From Streptomyces sp. CB02400 (lineage in GTDB: Bacteria > Actinomycetota > Actinomycetes > Streptomycetales > Streptomycetaceae): 64,000 nucleotides of DNA. The first letter of the stretch is position 1; each line of letters begins with the position of its first letter. A program made the translations under genes and the position numbers. The stretch is from positions 620,001 to 684,000 of the forward strand of contig NZ_LIWB01000001.1 of assembly GCF_001905725.1 (NCBI RefSeq), written 5' to 3'. Positions 9,812 to 17,749 of the stretch are shown piece by piece. The notes under the pieces are model-generated. The model was not told the DNA's origin. It saw only the letters and a list, made by a program, of their open reading frames with translations, and searched no databases.

Positions 9812-9872
9812 CCCCGCTCCTCAAACGCCGGAGGGGCTGATTTCCAGCCCCTCCGGCGTTTGAGGAGCGGGG
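9812..9872. terminator. 28-bp-arm inverted repeat, bidirectional terminator / Streptomyces REP-like element
   Basis: Two perfect 28-bp arms (9812-9839 and 9845-9872) around a 5-nt loop, between convergent genes (YihY and NmrA-like). The core CTCAAACGCCGGAGGGGCTG recurs, from memory, in many Streptomyces intergenic regions. The position and symmetry fit a terminator serving both strands. Confidence 0.85.
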
Positions 9873-9935
9873 GCCCGGGGACAGCGCCCCCGGGATGGGA
9901 CGGGTAAGGGCGGCGGGGGCGAGAAAAAATCAGGC

Positions 9936-10769
9936 TCACGCCTTCCAGGTACCGGCCCCCGCCTCCTCCGCCACGAAGTCGGCGAAGTCCCGCGGCCCCC
10001 GCCCCAGCACCTGCCGCACCCCGTCCTCCACCCGCGCGTTCCGACCGTCGAGCAACGTCTCGAACAGCCCGGTGAGGAAGGCGGCCTCCTCCGACGGCAC
10101 CCCGAGACCGACCAGCGCCTCGCCGTAGTCCCGCGCCGGCACCGCCCGGTACGCCAGCGACCGCCCCGTCGTCGCCGCGATCTCCGCCACCGCCTCCCCC
10201 CAGGTCAGCAGCCGGGGTCCGGTCACGGAGAGCGTCCGCCCGACATACCGCTCCCCGCCCGTCACCGCGGCCACCACCACCTCCGCGATGTCCCGCACGT
10301 CCACGAACGGCTCGGCCACCTCACCCGCCGGGAACACCAGCTCCCCGCCCCGCACCTCCGCCACCAGCGGCCCCTCGCTGAAGTTCTGCGCGAACCACGC
10401 GGCCCGTACGACCGTCCAGTCCGCGCCCGAAGCGCGCAGCGCCTCCTCGGTGGGCAGCGCCTGGTCCTCGCCCCGCGCCGACAGCAGCACCAGCCGCCGT
10501 ACCCCCAGACCGACCGCCGTCCCGGCCAGCTCACCGACCGCCTCCGCGGTCCCCGGGGCGCCGACGTCCGCCGGGTGGACGAGGTACGCCGCGCCGGCAC
10601 CCCGCAGGGTCTCCGCCCACGTCGACCGGTCCGCCCAGTCGAACCCGGTCGCCCGCGACGCCGCCCGCACCGTCAGCCCCGCCGCCCCGGCGGCCCGCGC
10701 CACCCGGCTTCCCGTACGCCCCGTCGCGCCCGTCACCACGATCGTCATGTTCTTGGTGTCCTGTGTCAT
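9936..10769 (-). CDS. NAD(P)-binding oxidoreductase, NmrA / QOR2-like SDR
   Basis: An atypical short-chain dehydrogenase fold, 277 aa. The dinucleotide-binding motif TGATGRTGSRVA lies near residues 13-24, followed by an extended SDR core and a variable C-terminus typical of NmrA/quinone-oxidoreductase-2 relatives. The start used is ATG at 10769; a second ATG seven codons in (MTIVVTG) has an AGGA about 11 nt upstream and is nearly as good. It is divergent from an AraC-type regulator 81 bp away, which is the likely regulator. The substrate is unknown; family members act on quinones or only sense NAD(P). Confidence 0.87.
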   Translation of the reverse strand: MTQDTKNMTIVVTGATGRTGSRVARAAGAAGLTVRAASRATGFDWADRSTWAETLRGAGAAYLVHPADVGAPGTAEAVGELAGTAVGLGVRRLVLLSARGEDQALPTEEALRASGADWTVVRAAWFAQNFSEGPLVAEVRGGELVFPAGEVAEPFVDVRDIAEVVVAAVTGGERYVGRTLSVTGPRLLTWGEAVAEIAATTGRSLAYRAVPARDYGEALVGLGVPSEEAAFLTGLFETLLDGRNARVEDGVRQVLGRGPRDFADFVAEEAGAGTWKA

Positions 10770-10850
10770 GCCGACGAGTCAACTCCCGCACGCCGCACGG
10801 AACCATCGCTGAACGGCTCGTTCCCATAAGCCCGCGTCTACGCTGCTCCC

Positions 10851-11786
10851 ATGGACGCACTCACCGGCCTGCTCGAGGGCCCCCGCGCGCGGGGCGCGTT
10901 CATGATCAGGGCCTGTCTCGACCCGCCGTGGGCGATCCGCGTGGAGGACCGCGCCCCCCTGACGCTGATGCTGCTCGTCCGCGGCGAGGCGTGGATCGTG
11001 CCGGACGGGGGAGAGCGCCTCCGGCTGCGCCCCGGCGACCTCGCCATCGCGCGCGGCCCCGACCCGTACACCTGCGCCGACGACCCGGCCACGGCCCCGC
11101 AGGCGCTGATCCTGCCCGGCGGCGAGTGCTCCTACCCCGACGGGCGCCCCCTGAACGGCGTCATGGACCTGGGCGTCCGCACCTGGGGCCACCGGCCGGA
11201 CGGCGGGACGGTGGTGCTGATCGGCACCTACCAGATGCGGGGCGAGATCGGCGGCCGGCTCCTGGACGCGCTGCCGCCGCTGCTCTCCCTCACCACCGAC
11301 GTGTGGGACTGCCCGCTCACGCCGTTCCTCAGCGAGGAGATCGTGCGCGACGCCCCCGGTCAGGAGGTCGTCCTGGACAGGCTGCTCGACCTGCTGGTCA
11401 TCGCCGCGCTGCGCGCCTGGTTCGCCCGCCCGGAGGCGGAACCGCCCGCCTGGTACCGCGCCCAGGCCGACCCGGTCGTGGGCCCGGTCGTCCGGCTGCT
11501 CCAGGACGACCCCGCCCACCCGTGGACGGTCGCCACGCTCGCCGCGAAGGCCGGGGTCTCCCGCGCCGCCCTCGCCCGCCGCTTCACCGAACTCGTCGGC
11601 GAACCCCCGATGACCTACCTCACCGGCTGGCGCCTCGCCCTCGCCGCGGACCGCCTCCGCGACACCGACGACACCATCGGCGCGATCGCCCGCCAGGTCG
11701 GCTACGGCAGCGCGTTCGCCCTGTCCACGGCCTTCAAACGGGCCTACGAGGTCAGCCCGCAGGAGTGGCGGACGCGGGCGGCGTAG
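10851..11786 (+). CDS. AraC-family regulator with N-terminal cupin
   Basis: A 311-aa transcription factor. Residues about 1-200 form a cupin_6-type sensor (LRPGDLAIARGPDPYTCADD). Residues about 215-305 carry two helix-turn-helix units (WTVATLAAKAGVSRAALARRF and IGAIARQVGYGSAFALSTAF). Divergently arranged with the NmrA-like oxidoreductase, the common layout for a cupin-AraC regulator controlling a detoxifying oxidoreductase. That pairing is an inference. Nine bases after its stop another AraC-type gene begins. Confidence 0.92.
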   Translation: MDALTGLLEGPRARGAFMIRACLDPPWAIRVEDRAPLTLMLLVRGEAWIVPDGGERLRLRPGDLAIARGPDPYTCADDPATAPQALILPGGECSYPDGRPLNGVMDLGVRTWGHRPDGGTVVLIGTYQMRGEIGGRLLDALPPLLSLTTDVWDCPLTPFLSEEIVRDAPGQEVVLDRLLDLLVIAALRAWFARPEAEPPAWYRAQADPVVGPVVRLLQDDPAHPWTVATLAAKAGVSRAALARRFTELVGEPPMTYLTGWRLALAADRLRDTDDTIGAIARQVGYGSAFALSTAFKRAYEVSPQEWRTRAA

Positions 11787-11795
11787 CCTGGGGGC

Positions 11796-12485
11796 GTGTA
11801 CAGGGAGCGGGCGTCACGGCTGACGGGCGCGGTCGTGTGGACCAACACCCCGTCCACGAGCGGGCAGGGCCGGGTGCTCCCCGACGGCTGCATGGACCTG
11901 CTCTGGAACGAGGGCCGCCTGCTGGTCGCCGGCCCCGACACCCACGCCCACCTCACCGAAGGCCGGCCGAGCACATGGGCGGGCGTCCGCTTCCGTCCCG
12001 GCACCGCGCCCGCCCTGCTCGGCGTACCCGCCCACGAGCTGCGCGACCTCCGCGTCGCCCTGTCCGACCTGTGGCCGGCGGCCGACGTACGCCGCATGAC
12101 CGCCCGGGTGAACGCGGCGGACGATCCGGCGCACGCCCTGGAGGACCTGGCCCTGCGCCGGGCGGCACGGACGCCCCCGCCCGACCCCCTGCTCGGACGC
12201 CTGGTCACCGCCCTCGACGCGGGCCGCCCGGTGGCCACCACCGCCGACGAACTGGGCGTGGGCGCCCGCCAGTTGCACCGCCGCTCGCTGGCCGCGTTCG
12301 GCTACGGCCCGAAGACCCTGGCCCGCATCCTCCGGATGCGCCGTGCCCTCGCCCTGGCCCGGACGGGCGTCCCCTTCGCGGAGACGGCCACCCGGACCGG
12401 CTACGCGGACCAGGCCCATCTCTCCCGCGAGATACGGGACTTGACGGGCCTGCCGCTGGGCGAGCTACTGACCGCTCACGGCTAG
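11796..12485 (+). CDS. AraC-type regulator with DUF6597-like sensor domain
   Basis: A 229-aa protein from a GTG start. The N-terminal half matches the DUF6597-type sensor found before AraC domains ([22 protein letters not shown]). The C-terminal half holds an AraC-type HTH pair ([18 protein letters not shown] and [20 protein letters not shown]). It starts 9 bp after the previous AraC gene, so the two are cotranscribed, and its 3' end overlaps the convergent VOC gene by 21 bp. That VOC gene is a plausible target. Confidence 0.88.
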   Translation: MYRERASRLTGAVVWTNTPSTSGQGRVLPDGCMDLLWNEGRLLVAGPDTHAHLTEGRPSTWAGVRFRPGTAPALLGVPAHELRDLRVALSDLWPAADVRRMTARVNAADDPAHALEDLALRRAARTPPPDPLLGRLVTALDAGRPVATTADELGVGARQLHRRSLAAFGYGPKTLARILRMRRALALARTGVPFAETATRTGYADQAHLSREIRDLTGLPLGELLTAHG

Positions 12486-12869
12486 CGGCGCGAACAGGTC
12501 CACCCCGTTCCCGTCCGGGTCGAGGAGGACGGCGTACCGCTGCCCCCACACGGCGTCCCACGGCTTGAGCTCGAAACCGCTCCCGGCGTCCACCATCTCC
12601 GTGAAAAGCGTGTCGACCTCCGCGGGACTGTCGCACCGCAGCGCCAGGGAGGTCCTGCCCCCGCCCGACGGCGGCTCCCATTCCGTGTGGAAGGACCGGA
12701 CCACCTCCTCCGTGTCGAGCAGCAACCGCAGCCCTCCCGGCAGCCCGGCCTCCACGTGTCCCTGCGCCTCGGCCCCCTCGGGGAAGGCGAACCCGAGACG
12801 CCGGTAGAAGGCGACGGAGGCGGCCATGTCCGAGACGACCATCCCGATGGCATCGAATCGTGCACTCAT
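12465..12869 (-). CDS. VOC-family (glyoxalase/bleomycin-resistance fold) protein
   Basis: A 134-aa single VOC unit with the paired beta-alpha-beta-beta-beta modules. Start motif [20 protein letters not shown] and end motif [17 protein letters not shown] are both visible. Metal ligands would be a His/Gln and Glu set, but no strong His is at the usual first strand, so it may bind a ligand rather than catalyse. The ATG at MSARFD is chosen over a GTG three codons earlier. It is convergent with the AraC/DUF6597 gene with a 21-bp overlap; this gene order is common for small resistance proteins and their regulator. Confidence 0.87.
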   Translation of the reverse strand: MSARFDAIGMVVSDMAASVAFYRRLGFAFPEGAEAQGHVEAGLPGGLRLLLDTEEVVRSFHTEWEPPSGGGRTSLALRCDSPAEVDTLFTEMVDAGSGFELKPWDAVWGQRYAVLLDPDGNGVDLFAPLAVSGQ

Positions 12870-12893
12870 GCGGCCCACCGTAGGACCGTGCCC

Positions 12894-14009
12894 CTACGAC
12901 GGTCTTGAAGGAATCGGACACGCGAGTTCGGACCGGACCAGTTCGAGGAGGCGGCCGGTCCAGTTGCGGCCCCTGCCGCTGTCGTCGCCCCAGAACGCGG
13001 AGTCGGAGTCGCCGTAGACGATCGTCGCGTCCTCGGTGCCGAGGAGGACGCGGGCCAGTTCCGGATGCCGGGTGAACTTGGCGCGCAGCAGTGCCGTCAT
13101 GACGGCGGTCCGCCGCCGTTCCCAGCCCTCGCTCCGCTCGGCGTCGGCGGCCAGGTTCCGGGCGCTGAACGTGCTGTCCGCGGCGGCGACCGCCTCCCGC
13201 AGGGCGGGGTCGGCGACGGAGAGGGCCCAGTAGGCGTGGGTGACGGTGGGGTAGGTGACGCCGTCGGCCTCGACGGGCGCCGGGTACTCGTTGCGCAGCG
13301 CCTTCGTGCCCGGGTCGTCGGACGGCTTGAGCGGATAACTCTCGTACAGGTGGACCGCGGGGGCGACGGCGGTCGCGGGACCGTCGGCCGGAACGCGCGC
13401 ACGCGCCTTCGCCATCCACTCGGCCCGCTCCTCGAAGTAGGAGAGCGCCCAGTCGTACTGGTCCTGCGTGACCTCCTCGTCGGGCCGGCGGTCGGTGGTC
13501 CCGCCGGGGCCGGCCACCAGCACCTGCAACGGCCGGTCCTTGTGGTCCATGTCGCCCAGCGCGTAGTGCCGCTGCGTCTCGGGAATGGCGAAGTACAGGT
13601 CGCGTGCCGCCTCCCGGTTCTCCTCGGAGCGGTCGGCCAGGAACACGTCGACCGCCGCCAGACAGCGGCCCGTCGAGTCCGGGCGCCTGTTGAGCTGGTC
13701 GATCGTGTCCCGTATCTCGGCGACCAGGACCTCGGGAGTGAGCCAGGTCTGCGGCTCGGCGAACTTCCACCGGGCCAGGTCGAAGGCGGACGCCTCGGCA
13801 CCCTCGGGGAGTTCGGTCGCGACCCAGCCGCTGCGCAGCTTCTCCTCGAACTCCTCCAGGGTGACCAGTCCCCAGCAGTCGATGAGCCCGTCCGCGTAGA
13901 TGAACAGGTCGGTCAGGTGGTAGTCGAGGTTACGGATGAAGGCGTGCCGCCAGGTTCCGGGGACGCGTACGCCGTCCGCCATGCGGTAGGTGATCCGGTT
14001 GCCGATCAT
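12894..14009 (-). CDS. NADAR-family protein with N-terminal DUF7638-like domain
   Basis: A 371-aa two-part protein. Residues about 1-110 form a domain with GTWRHAFIRN and DLFIYADGLIDCWGLVTLEEFE. The C-terminal half (about 220-370) is a NADAR domain (LRNEYPAPVEADGVTYPTV, AKFTRHPEL, GRGRNWTGRLLELVR). NADAR proteins remove ADP-ribose from guanine bases or act in nucleotide-derivative metabolism. In place of the usual VEHxYQ the motif reads VTHAYWA, so the canonical Glu is Thr. The start is ATG at 14009 (MIGNR); a GTG two codons upstream is possible. Not linked to an obvious partner gene. Confidence 0.8.
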   Translation of the reverse strand: MIGNRITYRMADGVRVPGTWRHAFIRNLDYHLTDLFIYADGLIDCWGLVTLEEFEEKLRSGWVATELPEGAEASAFDLARWKFAEPQTWLTPEVLVAEIRDTIDQLNRRPDSTGRCLAAVDVFLADRSEENREAARDLYFAIPETQRHYALGDMDHKDRPLQVLVAGPGGTTDRRPDEEVTQDQYDWALSYFEERAEWMAKARARVPADGPATAVAPAVHLYESYPLKPSDDPGTKALRNEYPAPVEADGVTYPTVTHAYWALSVADPALREAVAAADSTFSARNLAADAERSEGWERRRTAVMTALLRAKFTRHPELARVLLGTEDATIVYGDSDSAFWGDDSGRGRNWTGRLLELVRSELACPIPSRPS

Positions 14010-14081
14010 CCGCACATTCTGGGGGACCACGACGGCTGCCCGACATCGAGTTTCCGGCGCCCGCCGCATAGGCTCCCGCCC

Positions 14082-14738
14082 ATGCCCGCCTCCGCACGCC
14101 CCGCCCTCCTCGTGTACACCCGCACCACCGACTACCGGCACGACTCCATCCCCGCCGGCGTCGCCGCCCTGCGCACCCTCGGCGACTTCACCGTCGACGC
14201 CACCGAGGACCCGGCCGCCCTCGAGGGACCGCTGGACCGGTACGCCGCCGTCGTCTTCCTCTCCACCAGCGGCGAGGTGCTCACCCCGGCCGGGCGGCAG
14301 CGACTCGCGGCGTACGTCGAGGCGGGCGGGGGGTTCGTGGGCGTGCACGCCGCCGCCTGTACGGAGTACGACTGGCCGTACTACGGCGAACTCCTCGGCG
14401 CCCGCTTCGACAGGCACCCCGCCTTCCAGCCGGGCCGCGCCCTGACCGAGGACCACGACCATCCGGCGACCCGACACCTGCCCGCCGTATGGGAGTTCAC
14501 CGACGAGTGGTACGACTTCCGCACCAACCCCCGTGGTGCGGTACGGGTCCTCGTCACCGCCGACGAGTCGTCGTACGACGGCGGCGGCATGGGCACCGAC
14601 CACCCGCTGGCCTGGTGCCGCGAACAGGGCGCGGGCCGCGTCTTCTACACCGCCCTCGGCCACGCCGCCGAGGCCTACGACGACCCGGACTTCCGCGCCC
14701 ATCTGCTCGGCGGCATCACCTGGGCCACCGCCCGCTGA
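14082..14738 (+). CDS. ThuA-domain (class I glutamine amidotransferase-like) protein
   Basis: A 218-aa ThuA-like protein with the start LLVYTRTTDYRHDSIPAG and the core VGVHAAACTEYDWPYYGELLGARFDRHP. It ends with GRVFYTALGH, the characteristic last strand. ThuA proteins have been linked to trehalose or keto-sugar metabolism in rhizobia; many Streptomyces copies are uncharacterised. The stop codon directly abuts that of the convergent solute-binding protein gene. No signal peptide is present, so it should be cytoplasmic. Confidence 0.9.
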   Translation: MPASARPALLVYTRTTDYRHDSIPAGVAALRTLGDFTVDATEDPAALEGPLDRYAAVVFLSTSGEVLTPAGRQRLAAYVEAGGGFVGVHAAACTEYDWPYYGELLGARFDRHPAFQPGRALTEDHDHPATRHLPAVWEFTDEWYDFRTNPRGAVRVLVTADESSYDGGGMGTDHPLAWCREQGAGRVFYTALGHAAEAYDDPDFRAHLLGGITWATAR

Positions 14739-15644
14739 TCACTCCTTGCAGGAGGAGTACGTGTTCACGTCCTGCGGCTCGGGACGGAAGCGGTTCTCCC
14801 AGTCACCGGGGTAGGCGGCGACCAGGGCGGGCAGTTGGGCCTTCACATCGCTGGCCCACTCGTCGGTGATGTAGCGGCGCAGGGCGTCCCGCAGCTTGTC
14901 GCAGTCGCCCCGGCGGCCCTCCGGCAGCGCGATGCCGTACCTGTTGATGTTGCCGAACGAGACGTCGGGCACGACCTTGACGGGCGTGGCGCTGTTCTTC
15001 TGCTGCTCCACGTATCCGTAGAGCAGTGCCTCGTCGGTGAACACGGCGTCGACGTCGCCCTGTTGGACCTTGCGCACACACGTCGAGTAGTCGCTCTCCG
15101 TGTGCGGTGTCGCGCCGCCTGGCAGCGCGGCGATGGCCGCCGTCGAGCCCTCGACCGTGCAGATCACCTTGTCCTCGACGTCCTTCTCGGTCTTGATGCC
15201 GTCGTAGTCCTCGCGGACCAGGAACGCCTGCTTGGTGACGAAATAGGGCCCCACGAAGTCGACCTGCTCGTCCCGTCGCGGGGTGATCGAGTACGTACCG
15301 ATGACCAGCGTCGACGACTTCTCGACGAGCTCCTGCTCGCGCTTGGCGGACACCACGTCGTGCCACCTCGGGGTGAAGCCGATCCGCTTGCCGAGGTAGG
15401 CGGCCAGGTCCGGCTCGAAGCCGCGGTCGGTGTGCTCGCTGTGCAGGTTGAACCCCGGCTGGTCGGTCTTGCCGCCGATGTAGACGGTGCCGGTGAGGGA
15501 GGTCTCCTGGTCCGCCCCGTCCGCCGTCCACCCGCAGGCCGCGACGGTGAACAGCAGGGCGGCGGCCACCGCGACCCGCGCGCACCGGTGACCGGGGGAG
15601 CGGAGGGAGTACGGGCGGCGCGGCGAATGCGTGTTGGCTGTCAC
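14739..15644 (-). CDS. ABC transporter solute-binding lipoprotein, amino-acid (SBP_bac_3) type
   Basis: A 301-aa lipoprotein from a GTG start. A signal peptide ends in a lipobox at VAACG (Cys about 37). The mature part is a periplasmic-binding fold of the glutamate/polar amino-acid class (GFEPDLAAYLGKRIG, VIGTYSITPRRDEQVDFVGPYF, QGDVDAVFTDEALLYGY). It could feed an ABC importer, but no permease or ATPase gene is adjacent. It follows a membrane protein gene by 12 bp, so the two probably share a transcript and may act together in sensing rather than uptake. Confidence 0.87.
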   Translation of the reverse strand: MTANTHSPRRPYSLRSPGHRCARVAVAAALLFTVAACGWTADGADQETSLTGTVYIGGKTDQPGFNLHSEHTDRGFEPDLAAYLGKRIGFTPRWHDVVSAKREQELVEKSSTLVIGTYSITPRRDEQVDFVGPYFVTKQAFLVREDYDGIKTEKDVEDKVICTVEGSTAAIAALPGGATPHTESDYSTCVRKVQQGDVDAVFTDEALLYGYVEQQKNSATPVKVVPDVSFGNINRYGIALPEGRRGDCDKLRDALRRYITDEWASDVKAQLPALVAAYPGDWENRFRPEPQDVNTYSSCKE

Positions 15645-15656
15645 TGGCTTCTTTCC

Positions 15657-16412
15657 CTAGTCGTCCAGGTGCGCGGAGGCGACGGACAGGTCCACTTCGC
15701 AGCCCTGCTCGGCGTCGAGCAGGACGGACAGCTCGATATCGGTCACCCCTCGCCCCAGGGCGAAGGTGAACTCCGTGCCGGGGGCACCCGTCCGCACCTG
15801 GTCCTTCCCGGCGCCCGCCGTGGAGGTCACGGTCAGCCCGGTGCCGGGCACGCACACCGGGGCGGCGGGGTCGTGCGGGGCGATGTCGAAGGTGATGGTG
15901 AGCCGCGGCTTCGGGTCGTCGGTGTGCAGGGAGGCGTGGACGGTGTCGCCGTTCACCAGGGGAGGGGCGACGTCGAGCTCCACGCGGTGCGTCACGTCCA
16001 CGGGGCGGCTGTCCAGGAACGCCCAGGTGCCCCAGGCCGGCAGTCCCACGGCCAGGACGGCCAGCGGGATCACCACGAGGACGAACGGCGGCCACAGCGG
16101 CGGCTGCCCGTCGGGGCCCCGGCGCCCGATCAGCGGCAGCATGGCGGCGGCGAACGCCAGCAGCGCCGCCGCCGTCACGCCGACCACCGCGGCGTCCCCG
16201 CCGAGCGTCAGCCAGATGGCACCCGCCCCGAGGACGGTCACGAGATCGGCCAGGAGCAGGAGGGTGATCACCCACGCGCCCGCGGCGGCGTCGCGGACCC
16301 GCAGCGCCGCACGCCGCAGCCACGAGGGACGCGGACCGTCGTCGCCCGGGGAATCCGGGGGATCGGCACCTGTCGAGGCGCTCGGTGTCGCGCTCGTCAC
16401 GTCGTTGGTCAC
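15657..16412 (-). CDS. Membrane protein of unknown function
   Basis: About 251 aa. Three hydrophobic segments are visible (near residues 48-72 WVITLLLLADLVTVLGAGAI, 78-96 and 108-130), then a C-terminal extracytoplasmic domain of about 120 residues rich in Thr and Val with a Cys pair (CVPGTG, GCEVDL). The GTG at VTNDVTS is chosen; a GTG seven codons earlier is also in frame. It precedes the solute-binding lipoprotein by 12 bp and likely forms an operon with it. No family was recognised. Confidence 0.7.
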   Translation of the reverse strand: MTNDVTSATPSASTGADPPDSPGDDGPRPSWLRRAALRVRDAAAGAWVITLLLLADLVTVLGAGAIWLTLGGDAAVVGVTAAALLAFAAAMLPLIGRRGPDGQPPLWPPFVLVVIPLAVLAVGLPAWGTWAFLDSRPVDVTHRVELDVAPPLVNGDTVHASLHTDDPKPRLTITFDIAPHDPAAPVCVPGTGLTVTSTAGAGKDQVRTGAPGTEFTFALGRGVTDIELSVLLDAEQGCEVDLSVASAHLDD

Positions 16413-16508
16413 GCGCGCAGCATAGGGGCGCACGGGGTGACAAACTGGAGGATGTCACCCGGGCGGCTGACTACGGTACGAAGTGGCCCGTAACGGCGCT
16501 TGGTTGTG

Positions 16509-17579
16509 CTACCGAACGTCCCCCGAACCGTCGGACGGGTCCCGTGGCCGTGCCGTGCTGGCGCGTTCCACCAGGCGGGTCGACAGTTCCGTGCGGGTGC
16601 TCTCCGGGCGGTGGCCGTCCATCATGCGCAGCAGCAGCCGCAGGGCCGTCGCCGCCATCTCGGACAGGGGCTGGCGGACCGTGGTCAGGGCCGGGGTGAG
16701 CCAGCGGGCCTCGGGCAGGTCGTCGTAGCCGACCACGCTCATGTCGTCCGGTACGCGCAGACCCCGCTCGGCCAGGGCCTCGTAGACGTCCAGCGCCATC
16801 CGGTCCGAACAGACGAAGACGGCCGTGGGCGGCTCGGGCAGATCGAGGAGCTCGCGCACGTGGCGGCCGGCCGCGCCCTCACCGGAACCGGCGTGCCGGA
16901 CGTACTCGGGGCGGTGCCGCACACCCGCCGCGGCGAGGGCCGAGCGGTAACCGGCGATCCGCGCGTCGGCGCACAGCGTGTGCCGGTGGCCGGCCACGAC
17001 AGCGATGCGCTCGTGCCCCAGGGCCAGCAGGTGCTCGGTCGCCGTCACCCCGCCCCGCCAGTTCGCCGCGCCCACCGAGACCACGCCCGCAGGTGGTTCG
17101 AGCACCGGGTCGATCATCACGAACGGGATGCGGTGCTGCTGGAGCCACGCGTACTGCGGCTCGCTCAGCTCGGCCAGGTGGAACAGCACCCCCGACGATC
17201 CCCGCAGGACGAGTTTGTCCAGCCACCCCCGCTCCGGCCGCTCCGCACGGCTCCGCGTCAGGGCCGCCGAGACGACGAGCTCGAGACCCGCGTCGTCCGC
17301 CGCCTCCTCCGCGCCGTGCAGCACCGCGCCCGACCCGGAGGTCTCCAGCGAGTGCACCACGAGGTCCACCAGACGCGGTGCCCTCCCGCCGTCGAACCGG
17401 GGTCTCCTGATGTACCCGAGCCGGTCCAGTGCCTCGGTGACGCGGCGGCGGGTCTCGGGAGCCACGTCCTCGCGGCCGTTGACCACCTTGGACGCGGTCG
17501 GCACGGACACCCCCGCCTCACGGGCCACCACCGCCAGCGTCGGCCCGGCCGTCACGCCGGCACTCCCCGCACGGACCAT
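16509..17579 (-). CDS. LacI-family transcriptional regulator
   Basis: A 356-aa repressor-type protein. The N-terminal HTH reads TLAVVAREAGVSVPTASKVVNG (about 14-35) with the hinge following, then a sugar-binding periplasmic-fold domain (HERIAVVAGHRHTLCADARI, TAVFVCSDRMALDVYEAL, SVVGYDDLPEARWLTPALTT). The ATG is preceded by AGAGGTGGGTGC. A LacI-type palindrome lies 22-35 bp upstream of the start, suggesting autoregulation. The divergent carboxylesterase is the only nearby candidate target; no sugar transport gene is adjacent, so the inducer is unknown. Confidence 0.92.
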   Translation of the reverse strand: MVRAGSAGVTAGPTLAVVAREAGVSVPTASKVVNGREDVAPETRRRVTEALDRLGYIRRPRFDGGRAPRLVDLVVHSLETSGSGAVLHGAEEAADDAGLELVVSAALTRSRAERPERGWLDKLVLRGSSGVLFHLAELSEPQYAWLQQHRIPFVMIDPVLEPPAGVVSVGAANWRGGVTATEHLLALGHERIAVVAGHRHTLCADARIAGYRSALAAAGVRHRPEYVRHAGSGEGAAGRHVRELLDLPEPPTAVFVCSDRMALDVYEALAERGLRVPDDMSVVGYDDLPEARWLTPALTTVRQPLSEMAATALRLLLRMMDGHRPESTRTELSTRLVERASTARPRDPSDGSGDVR

Positions 17580-17600
17580 CGAGCACCCACCTCTTCGAAT

Positions 17601-17614
17601 AGAAAGCGCTTCCT
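17601..17614. promoter_or_regulatory. LacI-type operator (AGAAAGCGCTTCCT)
   Basis: Near-perfect palindrome with central AAGCGCTT, the core recognised by many LacI-family proteins (CG-centre, A/T-rich arms). It lies between the LacI gene and the divergent esterase gene, 22 bp upstream of the LacI ATG. Operator role is inferred from form and position. Confidence 0.6.
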
Positions 17615-17749
17615 ACTGTAGATCCGGTGCGCCGGGGCGGGAAGAACTCTCACGCGTACCCGGGAATACCGATGGGCGGCGCGGTGCTCTCGTGTTACCG
17701 GTGGGTCCGGCGGGTGCGTGACGCGGCGCGGTGAAGGGCTGGTGGGCAC

